Below, one piece after another: positions 55,758 to 64,000 of a stretch of DNA of 64,000 nt. Position 1 is the stretch's first letter. Each line of letters opens with the position of its first letter. The notes under the pieces are model-generated. The model saw only the letters and a program-made list of their open reading frames with translations, ran no database searches and had not been told where the DNA came from. Both the position numbers and the translations under genes were made by a program. This stretch comes from Adiantum capillus-veneris (Eukaryota > Streptophyta > Polypodiopsida > Polypodiales > Pteridaceae), in NCBI GenBank assembly GCA_014529385.2, contig CM043968.1, positions 129,825,018 through 129,889,017 on the forward strand, in the 5' to 3' direction.

Positions 55758-56729
55758 CCCCACTCTCTATGGCGAGAACGGTCTACTTATGATTGCACAA
55801 ATCTCTACAATGCTTGGACTTGCCGACGAGGACGACGAGACGGCTGAAATCTGAAAATGTTAATGGTTGAAATCTGCAAATCTTATCTGCTGAATTCTGA
55901 CTCTAAGTCGGTGACGATGTCGATGACGACGACGCGCTGAAACCGCAGATGCTGAAATCTGCGTTTTCTGGGCTGAAACTGCAAACTTCGCGGGATTTGA
56001 CCGTGCGGCGAGGATCGGCTGCGGAAAGTTGAGATCTGCGAGGTTTGAGACTTCTTCTGCGGGTTCTAACTGTTGAAAACTGAAAACGCTGGTCTATGGG
56101 CTGATTCTGTCGCGAAGATCTGCAAAAATGTTGAGGGTGTTAGGTTGATGCAAAAACGTTGGGGCTGATTTGGTCTTGCTGTGGAGAATCTGCTAATGCT
56201 GGGGTTTTTGCTTGGTCTGCTATCGACAGGAATCTGCCGATGCAAAAACGTTGGCTGGTCTGGATTCTTGATGCAAAACGCTAGCCTTGCTGCTGTGTTG
56301 CAAAAACGCTAGGCCTTGTTTGGGGGGTCCTGCTGAGAAGGTGCCTATTGAACCAAGTTCCTGCTGCCTCTTCTGCCAGAAAGTGCTAGCGCTAGGTTTC
56401 TATATATACTTGCTTAGTGAATTTGCCCTACCCAGTTCCCAACAAAAGTCACTTAAAAATAATAAGTGAAAAATGTCAAAAATAGGGAAAATAGGTTTAA
56501 TGCACTGGAAAATGCTCTCGATGGGTTCTGATGGAAATCTGATGGTCATGCTGTGTGCAACCAGACGATATGCATCTAATCTAATCTAAGTGCCTGGGCA
56601 TGCACGGTCTGCGAACAGACTCACAAAAGTGCCATAACACTTCCTAAGCTAACTGAATTGAACCCATGTCATGAAGTAGCTTGTCCACGTACATATAGGG
56701 TTAGATGTGCACGTGACATCCCCTCCTTT

Positions 56730-56950
56730 TTAAAGTGAGGTACTGGTACCGAACTGTATGGCGTCGAGGGAGATTGCCAACAACGTTTGGAATCCTGGAA
56801 AGGACTCTTCACCGGCCCACTTTGATGCGTGGGTCATGCGATACTTGAACTTCATAAAGGTTTGCAATGCTTGTTTCTTTGGGCCGCGCCGAAAGCGACA
56901 CAAAGTCTTGTGAGGCTCCTTCAATGCTTCAACTTCGTGTATAGTCATGC
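56730..56950 (-). pseudogene. R1-E reading frame, carboxyl end only
   Basis: The minus strand reads VEALKEPHKTLCRFRRGPKK, then FMKFKYRMTHASKWAGEESF and AISLDAIQFGTSTSL, ending at the polypurine tract. This is the best-conserved block of the R1 protein (also in A, B and G). The rest was separated by insertion of F. Confidence 0.8.
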
Positions 56951-58158
56951 TGTTACGTGACACTTCCAACCCTATGTGTCCGTGGACAAGCTACAGCATG
57001 ACCGGGGTTCAGTTCAGTCAAGTCAGTCTAGGATAGGAAGTGATCTTGCATTTTTCTGAGTCTGTTCACAGACCGTGCATGTCCAGACACTTAGATTAGA
57101 TGCATATCCTCTGGTTGCACACAGCATGACCATCAGATTCCAGTCAGATCCCATCAGTAGCATTTTACAGTGCATAGACCTATTTTCCCTATTTTTGATA
57201 TTTTTCACTTATTATTTTTAAGTGACTATTGTTGGAAAGTAGGTAGGGCAATTTTGCTAAGTTTGTATATAAGCAAACCTAGCACTAGCACTTTCTGGTA
57301 GAAGAGGCAGCAGGAGCATTTGCTAAGCATGCAACTTCTCAGCAGAACCCCCAAGAGGCCTTGCATCACAGCAGAAGGCTAGCGTTTTTGGACCAGATCA
57401 GCCAGCGTTTTTGCTCTTGCAGATTCTTGGCGATAGTAGACCAAGCAGAAACCCCAGTGCTAGCAGATTCTCCACAGTAAGACCATTTTCAGCCCTAGCG
57501 TTTTTGCATCTCTAAGGCACTTCAGCGTTTTTGCAGATCTTCGCGAAGGAATCCCCACAAGCATCAGTATTTTCAGTTTTCAGCAGTCAGACTCCACAGT
57601 AGAACCCTCGAACCTCGTAGATCTCCCCTTCCCGCAAGAGTTATTCGCCGCACGGTTAGATTCCGCAAGGTTTACAGATTCAGCCCGGAAAACTCAGATT
57701 TCAGCATCTGCCTTTTCAGCGCATCGTCGTCGCATCGTCGCCATCGACATCGTCCCGACATAGAGTCAGAATTCAGCAGATACAAGATTTGCAGATTTCA
57801 GCCAGTAGCGTTTTCAGATTTCAGCCTGTCTCGTCGTCGTCCTCATCTTCATCGACATCGTCGGCAAGTCCAAGCATTGTAGAGATTTGTGCAATCATAA
57901 GTAGACTGCTCTCGCCATAGAGAGTGGGGCCTTCGGAGGAGGGTTTGACAACATCTCTGCTGTCATATTCTCTTCTTTCTCTATCTCTCAGTCTCATGCA
58001 CTTCCATTCACAGTGTTCATCCACTTAGTTTGTGTCCATTGCACTCTCTCATTAAAGAACGGAAGGCTCTCCCTTCCATAAGAAAAAGGAACTCTTGAGC
58101 ACAGTTCGGAGTACTCATCTTGAGCAAAGTTCAACGTTCACTTCCGCTGCACCTTACA
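56951..58158 (+). repeat. R1-F 5' LTR
   Basis: Same LTR as the other copies in the opposite orientation. TATA-like TGTATATAAGCAAACC lies at about 57266. Repeated TAGCGTTTTTG motifs lie at 57370-57540. Confidence 0.9.
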
Positions 58159-58477
58159 TTGGTACCAGCTTTGGCAGTGCTCTGTATCACTCAAGGAAAG
58201 AACCACAAGAACCACATAATTTTTTTGCTTGTTGTGGTCGCACGTAACCCAAGACCTCTTGGGTGTCGATTCCTAATCGTGTTTTTGAAGAGTGACATGA
58301 ACCCAAGAAAGAAGGGCTTGTCCAGCCTCCCCTTGTGCCTCTTTTCACTCATTGAGAGCGGACCGTGCACTTAGCGGCCGGCCAATCGACGTGAGGTGGG
58401 AAAAAGCAACCTTGGTGTGAGCGCAAGGCCGCCAAGGGGTGCGCCCGCGGAAAAGAGCAGAACTCGGGTGAAGAGAA

Positions 58478-58865
58478 GATCCTTCTCTAACACAGATTAC
58501 AAGCAAAAGAAGAACCTCGAGACCCTCAAGAACCCAAGACCCGCAAGAACCTAAGTTCCTCGTGAACTTAAGAACCCAAGACTTCAGTGGATGGTCATCA
58601 CTCGAAGCGGAATGGATACTTCGCTTGGAGGTGATGAGCATGAGAGAGGCGAAGAACCAGGAGGTTTTTCCGATCCTTCTCTAACACAGATTACAAGCAA
58701 AAGAAGAACCTCAAGACCCTCAAGAACCCAAGACCCGCAAGAACCCAAGTTCCTCGTGAACTTAAGAACCCAAGACTTCAGTGGATGGTCATCACTCGAA
58801 GCGGAATGGATACTTCGCTTGGAGGTGATGAGCATGAGAGAGGCGAAGAACCAGGAGGTTTTTCC
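58478..58865. repeat. 194-bp tandem duplication in R1-F
   Basis: Unit 1 (58478-58671) and unit 2 (58672-58865) both span GATCCTTCTCTAACACAG through GAACCAGGAGGTTTTTCC and include the start of the reading frame. The two are almost identical. Confidence 0.9.
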
Positions 58866-58868
58866 GAC

Positions 58869-60098
58869 TGTTAGGTGCAGCGGAATGAATGTTTGCGCTT
58901 TGCTCAAGACGCGTGCTCCGAACTGTGCTCAAGGTTCCTTTTGTTCTTAGGGAAGGTAGAGCCTTCCGTTCTTGATGAGAGAGTGCTATGATCACAAACA
59001 AAGTGAATGGACACTGTGCGTGCAAGTGTATGAGACTAAGAGATAGAGAGAGAAGAGAGATACGACACCAGAGACGTTGTAAAACCCTCCTCCGAAGGCC
59101 CCTCTCTCGTCGACGAGAGTGGTCTACTTATGATTGCACAAACTGTATGCATGAGACTGATGCAAGTCTAGGCTATGTCGGCGATGACGACGGGGATGAC
59201 GAGACCGACCTAAGGGCTGAAATCTGCAATCTTGAATCTGCTGTCCAAAAACGCTATGGGCTGAAATCTGCTGCAAGTCCAAAAACGCTGATTTTGGGGC
59301 TGTTTCTGTAGGTCTTTGTCGCTGAAAATCTGCAGGTCTTAGGGCTGAAAACTGAGGTTTCTTAAGGGCTGAAACTGCTGGTCTTTCCGGGCTGAATCTG
59401 CTACTCTCTCAGGGTTGAATTTGTAGGTTCTTCATGGCTGAAAAACGTTGCATGCTGAAATCTGTAAAGGCTGAAAACTCTAGGTCAGGGATCTCCAAAA
59501 ACGCTAGGTATGCTAGGATAAAAAACGCTAGGTATGGGGGTTTCTGTGGCGATGATGCTTATGCAAAACGCTAGGGCAAGGGAGTATTGCGGTCCTGTGT
59601 CTGATGAAAAACGCCAAGGCTGATGCAGGCTAGGGCGATGATGCTTGATGGAGAAAACACTAGGGATGAGTCCTTCTTGCTTGGAGGGGAAACCACCAAG
59701 TTCTTGCTTGAGAAGTTGCCTGCTGAGCTTGGCTCCTGTTGCCTCTTCTGCCAGTTAGTGCTAGCTTAGGTTTTCTTATATACAAACTTACTCAATATTT
59801 CCCTACCTACTTTCCAACAAAAGTCACTTAAAAATAATAAGTGAAAAATGTCAAAAATAGAAAAAATAGGCTAAATGCAATGGAAAATTCCCCTGAAGGA
59901 TTCTGATGGGAATGCTTATGATCATGCTGTGTGCAACCAGAGGATATGCATCTACACTAAGTGACTGGGCATGCACGGTCTACGAATAGACTCACAAAAG
60001 TGCCAGATCACTTCTAATCTAGACTGACTGGACGGACTGAACCCTGATCATGCTGTAGCTTGTCCACGGACACATAGGGTTGGATGTGTCACGTGACA
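58869..60098 (-). repeat. R1-G 3' LTR
   Basis: 1230 bases, TGTTAGGTGCAGCGG to GTCACGTGACA in plus coordinates. Confidence 0.95.
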
Positions 60099-60133
60099 TC
60101 CCCTTCTTTTCAAAGTGAGGTACTGTTACCGAA

Positions 60134-61676
60134 CTATATGGCGTCGAGGGAGATCGCCAATAGCACCCGGAATCCTGGAAGGGACTCTTCGCCGGCCCAC
60201 TCTGATGTGTGGGTCGTGCGGTAATTGAACTTCATAAAGGTCTGCAACGCTTGCTTCTTTGGGCCGCACCGAAAGCGACACAAAGTCTTCTGTGGCTCCT
60301 TCAATGCTTCAACTTTGTCTATGGACGTAGGTCCAACTTCTTCAAGAGTCTCCAAGGCTGAAAATTCCTGAAACCCCTTCCAATACAAAAACATGAACAT
60401 ACCTATTCCATGTAAAGTGAGTGGAAAAAATCTTGTCTTCCTCAAAGACTGTGCATGCAATGTAGATGAACAAAGAGACGGAGTGCCAAACCGTTCACCA
60501 CACACACGCAAGCAATGAGATCGAATCTTTCTCTTTTGATCTAAATCAATCAACTGTGGCAATTCACAACGGAAATGCCCATGCTTGGTGCTCATACTGT
60601 CATGTGCTTTTTCTACAACTGTGTCGTGCCAAGGGAGAGGCATGGAATGTGACTTCGTTGAATACATACTTTTCAGCTTCTCATGAAAAATCTGTATACA
60701 TCCGTGCTCATTCATGAGTGAAACGTGCTCAACGTACAATATGTCATGCCTAGTAAAGGGATCACATATAGACGTTGACTAAAATACAGGAAACGATCAC
60801 GAATGAAACACTCGACCAATGCGTGGGTATCAATCATGCGAACACATAATACTTCCTGTAAGGGTTCTTTGGACCTATGCTCGAGAGCCGAAATCGGTTC
60901 TTCTTGAGTGATCGAATCGTCTTGTGGGGGTTCTTTGGACCTCGACTCAAAAGCCAAGATTGGTTCTTCGTGATTGATCGAATCTACAACGAGGTTAGCT
61001 TCGCTAGAAAAAGCATCCACTAACACATCATTCTTGTGAACAATCACATGATCTTCATGCAACTCATCATGCTTGTGAGAAATCACATCTTGATCATGCT
61101 TGTGAGAAATCACATCTTGATCATGCAAATCATCATGCTTGTGAGAAATCACATCTTGATCATGCAAATCATCATGCTTGTCATTGTCATCCAAATCATT
61201 ATGCAAATCATTGGCATCCAAATCATCATGCTCATCATTTTCAATCAACTCATCATGCTTCTCATAATCATGCAAATCCTGTGTGTCTTGCTTTGGAGAA
61301 GAAGAGACTGAGAGAGTCTCCTTTCCCCAAATCTCTTGCATCTGTGCCTGAACTTGAGAAAAGTGTCGCCAAAACTCTTTGTTGTGTCGGTCGCTCTGTT
61401 CTTGTCTTGCTTTGGCTTCCTTTCTTTCTGCTTCTCTTTCTGCTCTTCTTTCTGCATGTCTGCGTTTCATTTCTGCCACTCTTTCTGCATGTCTTGCTTC
61501 GCGTTCTAACTTCCTTTTCATAAACATTTGGTTCAACTCCTCCATAGGAGTTAGTGCAATCCTTGATGTAGACGGGGAAGGGTCGGAAAAACCTCCTGGT
61601 GGGGAAAATTCTTCTTCGCCTCTCTCATGCTCATCACCTCCAAGCGAAGTATCCATTCCGCTTCTACTGATGACCA
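60134..61676 (-). pseudogene. R1-G sole reading frame, best preserved copy
   Basis: ATG at 61676 (MVISRSGMDTSLGGDEHERG). The first frame stays open to 60712, covering the coiled coil (LEREARHAERVAEMKRRHAE), FSQVQAQMQEIWGKE, the His/Asp-rich repeats and two EEPI..SKEP repeats. It ends in ALVECFIRDRFLYFSQRLYV. A one-base shift near 60740 moves into the frame with YVEHVSLMNEHGCIQIFHEK and SMPLPWHDTVVEKAHDSM. GHFRCELPQLIDLDQKRKIR, RFGTPS and VEALKEPQKTLCRFRCGPKK then follow. A stop lies at 60134, a few codons early. The frame is also open upstream of the ATG. A Gag-like role is inferred from position and coiled coil. No enzyme motif was seen. Confidence 0.8.
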
Positions 61677-62145
61677 TTCTGAAGTCGTGGGTTCTTGTGG
61701 GTTCTTGGGGTCTTGGGTTCTTAAGTTCACGAGGAACTTGGGTCCTTGAGGGTCTTGAGGTTCTTGAGTTCTTGAGGTTCTTCTTTCGCTTGCAATCTGT
61801 GTTAGAGAAGGATCTTCTCTTCACCCGAGTTCTACTCTTTTCCGCGGGCTCACCCCTTTGCGGCCTTGCGCTCTCACCAAGGTTGCTTTTTCCCACCTCA
61901 CGTCGATTGGCCGGCCGCTAAGTGCACGGTTCGCCCTCAATGAGTGAAAAGAGGCACAAGGGGAGGCTGGACAAGCCCTTCTTTCTTGGGATTCCTGTCA
62001 CTCTTCAAAAACACGATTAGGAATCGACACGCCTAAGCGAACTTGGGTTCGTGTGATCGCAAGAAGCAAAAAAAATAAAAATTCTTGTGATTCTTGTGGT
62101 TGTTTCCTTGAGTGTTACAGAACACTGCCAAAGCTTTGATACCAA

Positions 62146-63368
62146 TGTTAGGTGCAGCGGAATGAATGTTTGCGCTTTGCTCAAGATGAGTGCTCCGAAC
62201 TGTGCTCAAGGTTCCTTTTGTTCTTAGGGAAGGTAGAGCCTTCCGTTCGCTATGATCACAAACAAAGTGAATGGACACTGTGTGTGCAAGTGTATGAGAC
62301 AGAGAGATAGAGAGAGAAGAGAGATACGACACCAGAGACGTAAAACCCTCCTCCGAAGGTCCCACTCTCGTCGGCGAGAGTGGTTTACTTATGATTGCAC
62401 AAACTGGTACAAACTGTATGCATGAGACTATGCAAGTCTAGGCTATGTCGGCGATGATGACGGGGATGACGAGACCGACCTAAGGGCTGAAATATGCAAT
62501 CTTGTATCTGTTGTCGAAAAACGCTATGGGTTGAAATCTGCTGCAAGTCCAAAAACGCTGATTTTGGGGCTGTTTCTGTAGGTCTTTGTCGCTGAAAATC
62601 TGCAGGTCTTAGGGCTGAAAACTGAGGTTTCTTAATGGCTGAAACTGCTGGTCTTTCCGGGCTGAATCTGCTACTCTCTTAGGGCTGAATTTGCAGGTTC
62701 TTCATGGCTGAAAAACGCTACATGCTGAAATCTGTAAAGGCTGAAAACGCTACGTCAGGTATCTCCAAAAACGCTAGGTATGCTGGGATAAAAAACGCTA
62801 GGCATGGGGGTGTCTGTGGCGATGATGCTGATGCAAAACGCTAGGGCAAGGGAGTACTGCGGTCCTGTGTCTGATGAAAAACGCCAAGGCTGATGCAGGC
62901 TAGGGCGATGATGCTTGATGGAGAAAACGCTAGGGATGAGTCCTTCTTGCTTGGAGGGGAGACCACCAAGTTCTTGCTTGAGAAGTTTCCTGCTGAGCTT
63001 GGCTCATGTTGCCTCTTCTGCCAGTTAGTGCTAGCTTAGGTTTTCTTATATACAAACTTACTCAATATTTCCCTACCTACTTTCCAACAAAAGTCACTTA
63101 AAAATAATAAGTGAAAAATGTCAAAAATAGGGAAAATAGGCTAAATGCAATGGAAAATTCCCTTGAAGGATTCTGATGGGAATGCTTATGATCATGCTGT
63201 GTGCAACCAGAGGATATGCATCTACACTAAGTGACTGGGCATGCACGGTCTACAAATAGACTCACAAAAGTGCCAGATCACTTCTAATCTAGACTGATTG
63301 GACTGACTGAACCCTAATCATGCTGTAGCTTGTCCACGGACACATAGGGTTGGATGTGTCACGTGACA
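62146..63368 (-). repeat. R1-G 5' LTR
   Basis: 1223 bases, partner of 58869-60098. It lacks a short TTCTTGATGAGAGAGTG-type piece near 62248. Confidence 0.95.
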
Positions 63369-64000
63369 CCGACCCTCCCCCTTCCCCATCTACGCCAAGG
63401 ATTGCACCAGATCCTATGGAGGCTTTGTGCAAGACGATGATGGACATGATGACAACGTGGCACGAAGCAAGAATGGCAGCCATGGAGCGTGAGCGCGAGC
63501 AATTACGCTTGGAGGCCAAAGAATTTGATCGCAACGAAGCTAACCTTGTTGCAGAGTCGATGAATCACGAAGAATCAATCTTGGCTTTCGAGTCGAGGTC
63601 CACAACACCCCCCCAGGCAGATTTGATCAAACATGACGAACCGATCTTGGCTCTCGAGCCTAGGTCCAAAGAACTCTTACAGGAAGTACTATGTTTCGAA
63701 TGATTCGTCAGCACGCATTGTTCGAGTGTTTCATTCGTGATCCTTTCCTGTATTTTAGTCAGTGTCTTTATGTGATCCCTTTTCCTAGGCATGACATATT
63801 GTACGTTGAGCACGATTCACGCATGGATGAGCATGGATGTATGCCGATTTCTCATGAAAAGATGAAATGTTTGCATTCTAGGAGGTCACATTCAATGTCT
63901 CTTCCTTGGCACGACACAGTCATAGAAAGAGTACAAGAAAGATTGAGCATCAGGCATGGCATTTCCATTGTGTTTTGCCACAGTTGATTGCTTTAGATCA

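Larger units (their letters stand above)
46820..56950 (-). mobile_element. R1 copy E: 3' LTR and interior start, split by gypsy K and cut by R1-F
   Basis: The LTR begins TGTAAGGTGCAGCGG (46820-47049), is interrupted by gypsy K, and resumes at 55758 to end GCACGTGACA at 56719. Polypurine tract AAAAAGGAGGGGA follows (56720-56732), then interior sequence to 56950 where R1-F begins. The rest of E should lie beyond F, outside the window. It is inserted in the second LINE. Confidence 0.85.
58869..63368 (-). mobile_element. R1 LTR retrotransposon, copy G (complete, apparently non-autonomous)
   Basis: LTRs 58869-60098 and 62146-63368. Perfect target duplication CCGAC at 58864-58868 and 63369-63373. 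The minus-strand order is LTR, primer-binding site TGGTATCAAAGC (62133-62144), leader, reading frame, polypurine tract AAAAGAAGGGGA (60099-60110), LTR. It is inserted in the reading frame of copy F. The two LTRs are very similar, making it one of the youngest insertions. Confidence 0.95.
56951..64000 (+). mobile_element. R1 copy F (plus strand), split by R1-G, right end outside window
   Basis: 5' LTR 56951-58158 (TGTTACGTGACACTTCC to CGCTGCACCTTACA), then a primer-binding-like TGGTACCAGCTT (58160-58171), leader and reading frame to 58868. R1-G interrupts, and F resumes at 63369 with the same codons continuing. It is opposite in orientation to E, into whose interior it is inserted. The 3' LTR is beyond 64000. 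Confidence 0.85.
58591..64000 (+). pseudogene. R1-F reading frame, duplicated start, interrupted by R1-G
   Basis: MVITRSGMDTSLGGDEHERG appears twice (58591 and 58785) because of the 194-bp duplication. GGFSD at 58868 continues after R1-G as PPPSPSTPRIAPDPMEALC (63372 on). The coiled coil is short (MAAMEREREQLRLEAKE) and the His/Asp repeat is missing. ESMNHEESILAFESRS and the carboxyl block LFECFIRDPFLYFSQCLYVI, then SLPWHDTVIERVQERL, follow to near the window end. A frameshift lies near 63700. Confidence 0.8.

Noticed and set aside
57821-58024. Acidic minus-strand frame ending DDVDEDEDDDET
   Set aside because: Lies within the R1-F LTR, where GTC/GAC-rich repeats give acidic frames in every copy. 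It is antisense to the element.
61030-61200. CRISPR-like repeat-spacer array
   Set aside because: Units are contiguous 39-bp coding repeats without unique spacers, in a eukaryotic retrotransposon frame.

Overview
This window is plant nuclear repeat DNA. I found no intact host gene, tRNA or rRNA. It is a stack of transposable elements nested in one another: Ty3/gypsy chromovirus-like elements, a Ty1/copia remnant, an L1-type LINE, a second and different LINE, a CACTA (En/Spm) transposon with tnp2-type and tnpA-type genes, a hAT transposon, and seven or more pieces of one LTR family that appears non-autonomous (called R1 here). The CACTA and hAT domain types, GT-AG introns, LTR families and dinucleotide microsatellites fit a land plant with a large repeat-rich genome. 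The species cannot be fixed from this sequence.

Layout. 1-2734: decayed minus-strand gypsy (gag, protease, reverse transcriptase) running off the left edge, primer-binding site at 2723-2734. 2736-3660: plus-strand copia gag/protease remnant. 3733-8101: 5'-truncated plus-strand gypsy pol plus one long 3' LTR. 8200-8710: an older gypsy integrase remnant. 8759-about 21480: minus-strand L1-type LINE split by an 8017-bp CACTA element (11447-19463) that carries a captured fragment of a heavy-metal-associated (HMA) domain gene. 21480-23487: short tandem repeats, unassigned DNA and one LTR with primer-binding site. 23488-28101 and 29390-33702: two R1 elements (A and B). Around them, pieces of a minus-strand gypsy gag can be recognised beside B (33703-34428 and about 29290-29389). 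34429-39462: LTRs and gypsy fragments, including a gag start related to the young gypsy further right and a protease fragment with a 283-bp tandem duplication. 39463-45704: a solo R1 LTR with matching target duplication, split by a segment that holds another solo R1 LTR (39773-40982) and a 3.2-kb hAT element (41090-44270). 45705-46819: a second LINE (endonuclease end and linker). 46820-64000: R1 copy E inserted in that LINE; E is split by a nearly intact gypsy K (47050-55757) and by R1 copy F, and F is split by R1 copy G (58869-63368).

How the parts work together. The autonomous elements seen here or their relatives would supply enzymes to the defective ones. R1 has LTRs, a primer-binding site, a polypurine tract and one conserved reading frame that stops at the polypurine tract, with no room for protease, reverse transcriptase or integrase, so it must move in trans. 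It is the best candidate for something undescribed. Insertion order can be read from exact target duplications: TGA for CACTA, CGAAC for A, CCGAC for G, ACAAA for the solo LTR, CTTATCCT for hAT and CCCCAC for K.
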